From Bacteroidales bacterium (GTDB lineage Bacteria; Bacteroidota; Bacteroidia; Bacteroidales; JAGOPY01), in NCBI GenBank assembly GCA_023229505.1, contig JALNZD010000064.1:1-13227 (forward strand): a stretch of 13,227 nucleotides of DNA. Reading direction: 5' to 3'. This document shows positions 1-5,993 of this stretch, in pieces. Numbering within the stretch: the stretch's first letter is position 1; each line of letters opens with the position of its first letter. The position numbers and the translations under genes were made by a program. The notes beneath the pieces were generated by a model. It ran no database searches and was not told the DNA's origin. It saw only the letters and a list, made by a program, of their open reading frames with translations.

Positions 1-105
1 AAAGAAGCTTTTAACCCCAAGGCCTTGGATGATTATCAACAAAAATATAAAGAAAAGAAAATCAATCAACTAAAGAAGAGAATCGCTCAACTTGAAGCTG
101 CTTGA
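1..105 (+). CDS. C-terminal tail of an unidentified protein (5' end outside window)
   Basis: Frame 1 is open from the first base to a TGA at 103-105, giving 34 residues of a protein whose start lies upstream. The tail is very rich in Lys and Gln and ends in a short heptad-like helix (Ile/Leu at a/d-like positions in INQLKKRIAQL), so it probably forms a coiled coil. I do not recognise the family. A transposase or other DNA-associated protein tail would fit the composition, but nothing here proves it. The stop lies 109 bases before the histidine kinase, and the spacer holds a heptamer repeat, so co-transcription with the kinase is uncertain. Confidence 0.55.
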   Translation, partial: KEAFNPKALDDYQQKYKEKKINQLKKRIAQLEAA

Positions 106-151
106 AAAAAGAAGTTATATAAGAGGTTGGCATCTGGAATTTAGAATTCTT

Positions 152-179
152 TCTTCTGTCTTCTGTCTTCTGACTTCTC
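152..179. repeat. Heptamer tandem array, TCTTCTG x 4
   Basis: Three perfect 7-bp copies of TCTTCTG (152-158, 159-165, 166-172) are followed by a fourth degenerate copy ACTTCTC (173-179). The array lies in the spacer upstream of the histidine kinase, next to a small AT-rich inverted repeat GAATT-TAG-AATTC. It is one of three four-copy heptamer arrays in this window, each using a different word. Confidence 0.85.
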
Positions 180-214
180 AAACTTTTTTGTACTTTTAGA
201 AAAACTTTCCACCC

Positions 215-1711
215 ATGCGTCGTCCCAGGATGAAATTCCATATCAGCTATCAGTTAATCGTCTGGGCATTGGTTACAATCGCCATTATCCTGGCCGGTGG
301 TTTCCTGATCATTTCTTACATTTACAAGCTGCAGGACGAAACCAACCTGCTGATCCAGCAAAATATCAGAAGTTCCAAATCAGCCCAGGAACTTAAATTA
401 TCATTATACGATATCCGTGCCGCTTCCCTGACTTATCTTTTCGACAGAAGCCCGGAGCGAATAGCCACACTGCAGAATAAACAAAATGAATTTATCCTTT
501 TGCTCGAAATAGCAAAGGCATCTGCTAATACAGATGAAGAGAATATCCTGATCCAGCAAATTTCCGCCTTGTTCTCCAATTACCAGCAAACTCTCAGGAA
601 TGCGCTTGAACTTCACCGTATGGGCAGGATATCACAACCTAATGCTTTGATCGTGCATGCCAGCCAGAATCTTATTAACACCATCGAGGAGAAAACCGAC
701 AGTTTTATCGCCACGAATGAAAGTGCACAGGCTGCATACGAAAGGAGTATCCAGCTGAATGACGATATTATACGGACAGCCATGTATGCTTTGGGCAGCA
801 GCGGGATAATCCTCGGCCTGATCCTCGGCTGGCTTATTGCCCGGATCATCCTCAATCCCATTTACAAACTGGTGCTCAAGGTGAGGGATGCCGCAGGGAG
901 TGAAGTGGTGGAACACATCAAGATGTCGCCCGGAAAAGAACTGGAAGAACTTGACCTGCACATCAACCGGCTGATCGGGAGGATCAACCAGGCCCATGAG
1001 GATTTGCAGAAGAACCGTGAATTGCTGGAGCGTTCCAGCAAGCTGGCAGCTATAGGCAAGATTGCCCCTGCACTGGCCCATGAGATCCGCAACCCTCTCA
1101 CTGCAATCAAAATGCTGATATACGCCATGATGCAGGAACCTGGCATCAGCAAGGATAAACTGCACGACCTGGAGATCATCACCCATGAGATCGACCGGGT
1201 TGAAGGTTTTCTGCAGAATTTCCTCAAATATGCCCGCCCGGCTAAACCCCAGATGCAGATGGTCAGTATCGTTCCGGTTATCAAAGAAACCTTGCAATTG
1301 ATGCAACCCCGGTTCAGGCAGAGCAATATCAGGCTGACTGAAAACCATGAGCATGAAAATCTCCGGATCAAAGCCGATCCTGACATGATCAAACAAATTG
1401 TCATGAATCTGGTGTTGAATGCCATTGAATCTATGGGGCAGGACGGCGAGCTGAGTTTTACTACACAGGTAAAAGCAGATGATCCGGAAAATCAGTTGTT
1501 TCAGATTTGCATCAGCGATACAGGATCGGGCATTCCTGACGACATCAAGGATTCCCTTTTTGATCCGTTCGTAAAAGGCAAAGACCAGGGGGTCGGGCTT
1601 GGATTGTCAATTTCACAGCGGATTGCTGAACTGCATCACGGATGGATCAGCGCTGCCAACAATTCCGGCAAGGGCGCCACTTTCACGATTCATTTGCCAA
1701 TGAATAGATAA
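215..1711 (+). CDS. Membrane sensor histidine kinase (NtrB/AtoS-like), partner of the downstream sigma54 activator
   Basis: This is a 498-residue two-component sensor kinase. It starts with a short basic N-terminus and a first membrane helix (about 13-36). An approximately 150-residue, mostly helical extracytoplasmic sensor region follows (about 40-185), then a second helix (about 189-211) and a HAMP-type linker ending near 262. The HisKA dimerisation helix carries the H box ALAHEIRNPLT with phospho-acceptor His289. The ATPase domain has an N box (NLVLNAIES, Asn398/Asn402), G1 (DTGSGIP, Asp435), an F-box region (FDPF, 449-452) and G2 (GVGLGLS, 459-465). It autophosphorylates and should pass phosphate to the response regulator that begins on the base after its stop codon. 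The sensor region has no recognisable ligand pocket, so the signal is unknown; the neighbours suggest envelope or peptidoglycan state. An alternative start is Met6 (230). No Shine-Dalgarno is visible for either start. Confidence 0.93.
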   Translation: MRRPRMKFHISYQLIVWALVTIAIILAGGFLIISYIYKLQDETNLLIQQNIRSSKSAQELKLSLYDIRAASLTYLFDRSPERIATLQNKQNEFILLLEIAKASANTDEENILIQQISALFSNYQQTLRNALELHRMGRISQPNALIVHASQNLINTIEEKTDSFIATNESAQAAYERSIQLNDDIIRTAMYALGSSGIILGLILGWLIARIILNPIYKLVLKVRDAAGSEVVEHIKMSPGKELEELDLHINRLIGRINQAHEDLQKNRELLERSSKLAAIGKIAPALAHEIRNPLTAIKMLIYAMMQEPGISKDKLHDLEIITHEIDRVEGFLQNFLKYARPAKPQMQMVSIVPVIKETLQLMQPRFRQSNIRLTENHEHENLRIKADPDMIKQIVMNLVLNAIESMGQDGELSFTTQVKADDPENQLFQICISDTGSGIPDDIKDSLFDPFVKGKDQGVGLGLSISQRIAELHHGWISAANNSGKGATFTIHLPMNR

Positions 1712-3124
1712 ATGAAGGACATTAAAAAGATTTTGATCGTTGACGATGAGGAAAGCGTCAGGTATTCTTTCCGGAAGCTTTTCCGGGAGCCTGGATGTGA
1801 GATTGTCGAAGCTGCCAACGGGCTGGAGGCGCTTTCAGTTATTAAAAAAGAGTTGCCCGACCTGGTGCTGATGGATATCGAGATGCCAGGCCTTAACGGG
1901 CTTGATGCTATCCAACGGGTCAAAGCCATGAATCCCCAATTGCCTGTGATCATCATAACCGCATTTGGGACGACGGAACGGGTGATCGCGGCGATGAAAT
2001 ACGGCGCTTATGAATACCTGGAAAAGCCTTTCGATGTTGGCAGATTAAAGGAAGTCATTACGGAAGCCCTTGAGATGAAAAGGCTTTCAGATAAAGATAA
2101 CAGCATGGAGATCCATCCTCTCGATACCCATACAGGGGAGCAAATCGTCGGGATGAGCCCTGCCATCAAGGAAGTTTACAAGATGATCGGCCGGGTGGCC
2201 GCCAGCGATGTAAGCGTTTTGCTCAGCGGTGAAAGCGGGACCGGCAAGGAACTGGTGGCTAAAGCCATTCACCGCTACAGCGACAGGTCAGACAAGCCGT
2301 TCATCGCCATCAATTGTGCCGCTATCCCGGATACCCTGCTTGAAAGTGAGCTCTTCGGCTTCGAAAAAGGGTCCTTCACCGACGCCTCGCACATGAAGGA
2401 AGGAAAATTTGAAATGGCTGACAAAGGAACTTTGTTCCTCGATGAAGTGGCCGATATGAGCCTGTCATTGCAGGCCAAGCTGTTGCGGGTTTTGCAGGAA
2501 GGTACGTTCGAGCGCATCGGCAGCAACAAAGTTATCAAGGTGAATGTCAGGGTGATTTCAGCTACTAATAAAAACCTCGAAAATGCCATTGCACAGAAAA
2601 CCTTCCGGGAAGATCTTTACTACAGGCTGAAGGTCATTACCATAACCCTGCCCCCTTTGCGGATGCACACGGAAGATATCCCCCTTTTGACCAACTATTT
2701 CCTTTCGAGGCATTGCCAGGAGATGAAGAAACCGATGGTCACGGTTCCCCCGGAGACCATGGACGGGCTGTTGAAATATTCCTGGCCGGGGAATGTGCGC
2801 GAGTTGGAAAACCTTCTTAAAAGAGCCTTGCTGCTCAGCAAGAGCAATGTGATCACCCCTGACCTCATCTCCGCGGAGATCAATTCCACAGCAACAGTTT
2901 TGCCAGGGGTAAGTGCAAAAAACCGTTCCTCACTGCTGCCGGATAAACTCGATGAATACGAAGGCCGGCTTTTCAAGCACGTTATTGACCAGGTCGAGAA
3001 AGAATTAATCGAAAAATCGCTGGGCTGTATGAAAGGCAACCAGGTGAAAACAGCAAAACTGCTGGGCATCAGCCGCGCCATGCTTCATGAAAGGATGGAG
3101 AAATTCGGATTACTGTCTGAATAA
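1712..3124 (+). CDS. NtrC-family sigma54-dependent response regulator with variant GAFTGA loop
   Basis: This 470-residue activator has three domains. The receiver (about 5-122) has acidic pocket Asp11/Asp12, phospho-acceptor Asp55, Thr83 and Lys105. The AAA+ sigma54-interaction domain (about 145-375) has Walker A GESGTGKE (173-180), Walker B GTLFLDE (239-245), sensor I SATN (283-286), FREDLYYRL (298-306) with the candidate arginine finger, and WPGNVREL (358-365). A Fis-type helix-turn-helix occupies about 431-467. The sigma54-contact loop reads GSFTDA (220-225) instead of GAFTGA. The ATG follows the kinase stop TAA with no spacer, so the two are co-transcribed and probably translationally coupled. 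Phosphorylation should promote oligomerisation and ATP-driven opening of sigma54 promoters. A good -24/-12 promoter lies about 110 bases after its stop, in front of the lipoprotein gene, and is the obvious target. Confidence 0.95.
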   Translation: MKDIKKILIVDDEESVRYSFRKLFREPGCEIVEAANGLEALSVIKKELPDLVLMDIEMPGLNGLDAIQRVKAMNPQLPVIIITAFGTTERVIAAMKYGAYEYLEKPFDVGRLKEVITEALEMKRLSDKDNSMEIHPLDTHTGEQIVGMSPAIKEVYKMIGRVAASDVSVLLSGESGTGKELVAKAIHRYSDRSDKPFIAINCAAIPDTLLESELFGFEKGSFTDASHMKEGKFEMADKGTLFLDEVADMSLSLQAKLLRVLQEGTFERIGSNKVIKVNVRVISATNKNLENAIAQKTFREDLYYRLKVITITLPPLRMHTEDIPLLTNYFLSRHCQEMKKPMVTVPPETMDGLLKYSWPGNVRELENLLKRALLLSKSNVITPDLISAEINSTATVLPGVSAKNRSSLLPDKLDEYEGRLFKHVIDQVEKELIEKSLGCMKGNQVKTAKLLGISRAMLHERMEKFGLLSE

Positions 3125-3140
3125 AATACAACCTGCCTGA

Positions 3141-3155
3141 TTTTGTTGCACAAAA
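3141..3155. promoter_or_regulatory. Inverted repeat TTTTGT-TGC-ACAAAA, candidate enhancer (activator) site
   Basis: Perfect 6-bp arms flank a 3-bp centre. The centre lies about 114 bases upstream of the start expected from the sigma54 promoter at 3237-3252, which is a typical enhancer distance for NtrC-family activators. No T-tract follows, and the stem is AT-rich and short, so it is a poor terminator. Binding by the regulator just upstream is inferred. Confidence 0.4.
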
Positions 3156-3164
3156 GTTTGATCC

Positions 3165-3192
3165 CAAATTCCAAATTTCAAATTTCAAATTT
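3165..3192. repeat. Heptamer tandem array, CAAATTT x 4
   Basis: CAAATTC (3165-3171) is followed by three perfect CAAATTT copies (3172-3178, 3179-3185, 3186-3192). The array sits between the candidate enhancer and the sigma54 promoter. It is the same architecture (4 x 7 bp) as the arrays at 152-179 and 8530-8557, but with an unrelated word. Confidence 0.85.
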
Positions 3193-3236
3193 CTTTTACG
3201 CTGTATTTCAATCATTTATAGACGATGTTAGAAGTC

Positions 3237-3252
3237 TGGCACGCTGTTTGAT
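3237..3252 (+). promoter_or_regulatory. Sigma54 (-24/-12) promoter of the lipoprotein gene
   Basis: The sequence TGGCACG, four bases, TTGAT matches the RpoN consensus TGGCACG-N4-TTGCW. The whole -24 element is identical, the GG-N10-G spacing is exact, and the only departure is GA instead of GC at -12. Transcription should start near 3262-3263, leaving a leader of roughly 57 bases before the ATG at 3319. It is the only strong -24/-12 match I found in the window and lies directly after an NtrC-family activator gene. Confidence 0.82.
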
Positions 3253-3266
3253 CAATGGGTGCCGTC

Positions 3267-3281
3267 CAATCATTTTGATTG
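3267..3281 (+). promoter_or_regulatory. Small inverted repeat in the leader, CAATCA-TTT-TGATTG
   Basis: Perfect 6-bp arms flank a TTT loop, within a few bases of the predicted sigma54 transcription start. It could form a 5'-end hairpin that stabilises the mRNA, or be a dyad operator overlapping the start site. The half CAATCATTT also occurs at 3209-3217, upstream of the promoter. The function is inferred from position only. Confidence 0.35.
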
Positions 3282-3304
3282 AAAATAATGTTTAACTAAT
3301 AAAT

Positions 3305-3310
3305 AGGAGA
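3305..3310 (+). promoter_or_regulatory. Shine-Dalgarno site AGGAGA of the lipoprotein gene
   Basis: AGGAGA stands 8 bases before the ATG at 3319. Most genes in this window show no such site, as is usual in Bacteroidota, so this one supports the start and hints at strong translation of the lipoprotein. Confidence 0.6.
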
Positions 3311-3318
3311 ATCAAAAA

Positions 3319-3924
3319 ATGAAAAGAAATGTAATGTTAACCCTCGCCTCCCTCGCTGCTATGGCATTCCTGTTCACCAGTTGCGCCAAGCTTCCCGAAA
3401 TGGAGATGACAAATGCAAAAGCTGCTGTTGAAGCTGCTAAAGCTGCTGAAGCTGACCGTTATGTACCTGCTGAATACAGGGCTGTTCAGGATTCATTGAA
3501 TGTTGCTATGACCGAAGTTGAGAACCAGAAATCAAAATTCGTTCTCTTCAGAAGCTACAAAAAAGTTACTGTAAAGCTTAACAACGTTGTTACCCTCGCG
3601 AATACTGTGAAGGAAAACGCAGGTATCAAAAAAGAAGAAGTTAAGAACCAGGCTCAGCAAACCCTCGCCGAAGCCACCACCTTGGTAGCCGAAGTAAAGG
3701 AACTGATCTTGAAAGCCCCTAAAGGCAAAGAAGGTAAAGAAGCCCTCGAAGCCATCCAGAGTGATTTAGCTCTCGTTGAAGCTTCCTTAGCTGAAGTTTC
3801 CACCCTGATCAACAATGGTGATTACCTGACTGCTCTTGATAAGGTTAAGGCTGCCAACGACAAGGCCGCTTCCCTCAAAGCCGAGCTGGAAGAAGCTATT
3901 GCCAAGAAAACTATGAAGAAGTAA
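3319..3924 (+). CDS. Helical DUF4398-like lipoprotein ending in Lys-Lys; candidate Braun-lipoprotein analogue
   Basis: This 201-residue protein has a lipoprotein signal peptide: MKRN, a hydrophobic stretch 5-19, then FTSC with lipidated Cys22. The mature part is almost entirely Ala, Glu, Lys, Leu and Val with few aromatics, so it should be a long helical or coiled-coil rod. Residues 44-80 contain EADRYVP and NQKSKF..FRSY, resembling DUF4398-type lipoproteins. They align without gaps to residues 56-92 of the YkuD protein encoded next. The C-terminus is KKTMKK. In enterobacteria, L,D-transpeptidases couple the C-terminal Lys of the helical lipoprotein Lpp to peptidoglycan. A C-terminal Lys beside two YkuD genes suggests, but does not prove, a similar tether. 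At about 180 mature residues it is far longer than Lpp. The gene sits under a sigma54 promoter with a good Shine-Dalgarno and is followed by a terminator, so it may be made in excess over the enzymes downstream. Confidence 0.88.
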   Translation: MKRNVMLTLASLAAMAFLFTSCAKLPEMEMTNAKAAVEAAKAAEADRYVPAEYRAVQDSLNVAMTEVENQKSKFVLFRSYKKVTVKLNNVVTLANTVKENAGIKKEEVKNQAQQTLAEATTLVAEVKELILKAPKGKEGKEALEAIQSDLALVEASLAEVSTLINNGDYLTALDKVKAANDKAASLKAELEEAIAKKTMKK

Positions 3925-4020
3925 TATTCTGAACTTTTCGGCACGATAAAAGTTCTAAATTTGTATCGAAATTGTTAAGCCGGAAAATACTTAAAACCGA
4001 TAATATATCGTTTTAGCTGG

Positions 4021-4055
4021 AGACCCCGGTCATGCATGCGCATCCCGGGGTCTTT
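4021..4055 (+). terminator. Strong hairpin terminator/attenuator between lipoprotein and YkuD genes
   Basis: AGACCCCGG (4021-4029) pairs perfectly with CCGGGGTCT (4045-4053) around a 15-base loop, and TTT ends at 4055. The 9-bp GC-rich stem stands out in an AT-rich spacer 97 bases after the lipoprotein stop. The T-tract is short, so some read-through is plausible. That would give much lipoprotein and less transpeptidase from one promoter. The loop contains an ATG (4032) that should not be taken as a gene start. Confidence 0.75.
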
Positions 4056-4076
4056 GGCGATAATACCAGAGATAAA

Positions 4077-5201
4077 ATGAGCAGAAGGAGCAAAATAAAA
4101 ATTCGAAGGGTTTTAATAGCCTTTATGGCATTTTGCGTCCTGATAGCCATGGTGATGGGCATTCTGCTTGTTTCTTCCGCTAAACCACCCATTGACTCCA
4201 TCAACCAATGCCAAACAGAGATCAGTCGGGCACGAGAAGTCGAAGCCGATAAATATGCCCCCCATGTACTGGTTTCAGCTGAAGGCACCTGTCAGTTGGC
4301 TATGAATGAATGGAAATACCAGAATGACCGCTTGTTCTTCATCAGGGACTATGGGCAAATGCTCGGACTGGCCAAAGAAGCCACGGATAAGGCCAGGGAA
4401 GCCGCTGAATTGGCTCTTCATATCAAAGATTCCCTTCATTCCGGTCTGAGTTCAAAACTGGATGCCGTCAGCTATAAGCTTAATCACTTCGATGAATATT
4501 ATGCCCATCTCCCCTTAAGCGGCACTACGAGGCAGAATTTCACCTCCGCCAAACTGCGATACATGGAGTCGAAAGAAGCTTATGAAAGAGGTGATTATAA
4601 CCAGGTCGGTATAAACCTCGATGTCGCCAGCCAACTTATCACTAAATCGGTCGCAGAAGCGCATCGTTACCTTTCCAATTACTTTGAAGGTCTTTCAAAA
4701 TGGCGCCGGTGGGCAGATGAAACACTGGCCTGGTCAAGGAATAATAATGCAAATGTCATCATCATCGATAAATTCGCCCAAAAATGCTATGTTTACAATA
4801 ATGGTAAACTGAAAAAGGAATTTAATGCCGAACTGGGCCCCCATTGGATCGGCACAAAGCAATACAGGGGCGATAAAGCAACACCTGAAGGCCGCTATCA
4901 TATCACCAAAAAGAAAACACGCCACGAAACCAAATACTATAAAGCCCTTCTGATCAATTATCCGAACGACGAAGATAAAGCTCGGTATAGCGCCAATGTC
5001 AAGAAAGGAAATATTCCCAGAAGAGGAATCGGAAACCTGATTGAAATTCATGGCGGTGGCGGGAGAGGGATTAACTGGACCGATGGTTGTATTGCCCTGA
5101 CCAATGACGAAATGGACAGGTTATTCGAACTTGTGAGTGCCGGCACACCGGTCACCATTGTGGGCTCGTTAAGAAGCCTGCAGGAAATCAACGGTTTTTA
5201 A
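4077..5201 (+). CDS. Membrane-anchored YkuD-family protein, YafK/DpaA-like, with N-terminal lipoprotein-like module
   Basis: From the ATG at 4077 the product has 374 residues: a basic N-terminus, one membrane anchor (about 11-32), a periplasmic helical region (about 40-220) and a C-terminal YkuD domain (about 225-364). Residues 56-92 (EADKYAP to RDY) align gaplessly with residues 44-80 of the preceding lipoprotein. The catalytic region has EIHGGGG (His325) and TDGC (335-338, Cys338) rather than the usual S/T-H-G-C. The HGGGG...GC-ALTN-DEM pattern recalls E. coli YafK (DpaA), known to release Lpp from peptidoglycan. Either cross-linking or release activity is possible. The longer frame from 4032 starts inside a terminator loop, and its first 15 residues lack signal character, so I reject that start. 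The gene lies 29 bases before the next YkuD gene and is probably co-transcribed with it. Confidence 0.9.
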   Translation: MSRRSKIKIRRVLIAFMAFCVLIAMVMGILLVSSAKPPIDSINQCQTEISRAREVEADKYAPHVLVSAEGTCQLAMNEWKYQNDRLFFIRDYGQMLGLAKEATDKAREAAELALHIKDSLHSGLSSKLDAVSYKLNHFDEYYAHLPLSGTTRQNFTSAKLRYMESKEAYERGDYNQVGINLDVASQLITKSVAEAHRYLSNYFEGLSKWRRWADETLAWSRNNNANVIIIDKFAQKCYVYNNGKLKKEFNAELGPHWIGTKQYRGDKATPEGRYHITKKKTRHETKYYKALLINYPNDEDKARYSANVKKGNIPRRGIGNLIEIHGGGGRGINWTDGCIALTNDEMDRLFELVSAGTPVTIVGSLRSLQEINGF

Positions 5202-5230
5202 CCTATCTTTGAATCTCAATTTTTTAAACC

Positions 5231-5980
5231 ATGCAGGACAGGACAGTGCAATGGGATGTCACAAATGAAGCGCGAGTGAAAAAGGACAGACCTTCTGCGG
5301 GTCGCACCTTTTTAAAAGTATTTCTTGCTTTTATTATGGCAATAGGCCTCTCTATTTTACTCTCCTGGCCTGTTGTCCGAAATTTTAATAAAATCCAGGA
5401 AATAGCCCTTCATTTTAAGCCTAAAGCTGAGTTGCAGTCTACGGCTACCCGAATTGGGCTGGGGAATTTAAAAACTTACCAGGAATCGCTGGACAAAGAT
5501 CTTGCAGGAATTCAGAAAAAACTCTCCGTCTTTTTACCAAAAGGGCCTTTTCTGATTATAAATACATCGGCAAACAATTTCCGGCTGATGAATGAAGCTA
5601 AAGTCCTGCGGGAAGGAGTGTGCTCTACCGGCAGTTATACCATTTTGCAGGCCGGAGACAATAAGCAATGGATATTCAAGACCCCGCGCGGCATGTTCAA
5701 GATATTAAACAAGGTCAATGACCCTGTCTGGAAAAAACCTGATTGGGCTTTTATTGAAGAGGGTTTACCGGTTCCTTCGGCCAATCATCCGTCAAGATAT
5801 GAATATGGTGTTCTTGGCGACCACTCCATGATCCTCGGCGATGGTTATATGATCCACGGAACACTTTATAAAAGATTCCTCGGTATGCCGGTTACCCATG
5901 GATGTGTCAGGATGGGTGATGCCGACCTTGAAGAAGTTTTTAAAACCATGCAAATCGGGTCAAAAGTTTATATTTATTAA
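5231..5980 (+). CDS. L,D-transpeptidase (YkuD domain), membrane-anchored
   Basis: This 249-residue enzyme has a cytoplasmic N-terminus of about 26 residues, one membrane helix (about 27-47), a short helical stalk to about 100 and a YkuD domain (about 104-249). The catalytic signature is canonical: IHG with His209, then THGCVRM (222-228) with His223, nucleophile Cys225 and Arg227. The preceding GDHSMILGDGYMIHG segment is also typical. Family members form 3-3 peptidoglycan cross-links or attach lipoproteins such as Lpp to meso-diaminopimelate. The neighbouring lipoprotein ending in Lys-Lys makes attachment an attractive role, though substrate choice cannot be read from sequence. The start follows a 29-base AT-rich spacer with no clear Shine-Dalgarno. 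The stop precedes the next start by 13 bases. Confidence 0.93.
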   Translation: MQDRTVQWDVTNEARVKKDRPSAGRTFLKVFLAFIMAIGLSILLSWPVVRNFNKIQEIALHFKPKAELQSTATRIGLGNLKTYQESLDKDLAGIQKKLSVFLPKGPFLIINTSANNFRLMNEAKVLREGVCSTGSYTILQAGDNKQWIFKTPRGMFKILNKVNDPVWKKPDWAFIEEGLPVPSANHPSRYEYGVLGDHSMILGDGYMIHGTLYKRFLGMPVTHGCVRMGDADLEEVFKTMQIGSKVYIY

Positions 5981-5993
5981 TCAAGGGAAACCC

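Noticed and set aside
632..1396. Long minus-strand open frame opposite the histidine kinase
   Set aside because: No recognisable motifs; it is the antisense of HAMP, HisKA and ATPase coding sequence that is clearly real on the + strand.
3938..3953. Second sigma54-like site CGGCACG followed by AAAGT, upstream of the first YkuD gene
   Set aside because: The -12 half is poor (GT instead of GC, no TTG), and a transcript from it would meet the terminator at 4021-4055.
4001..4015. CGATA-ATA-TATCG dyad before the terminator, considered as an operator
   Set aside because: Short and AT-rich in an AT-rich spacer, with no promoter elements close enough to give it meaning.
4032..4076. N-terminal extension of the YkuD protein beginning at ATG 4032
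   Set aside because: The codon lies in the loop of a 9-bp terminator stem and the 15 extra residues precede, and would spoil, a normal basic-then-hydrophobic N-terminus starting at 4077.
5898..5993. N-terminal extension of the membrane protein, overlapping the transpeptidase gene by 83 bases
   Set aside because: The extra residues are an out-of-frame reading of the conserved THGCVRM region of the transpeptidase; ATG 5994 has a Shine-Dalgarno-like AAGGG and starts a typical membrane anchor.
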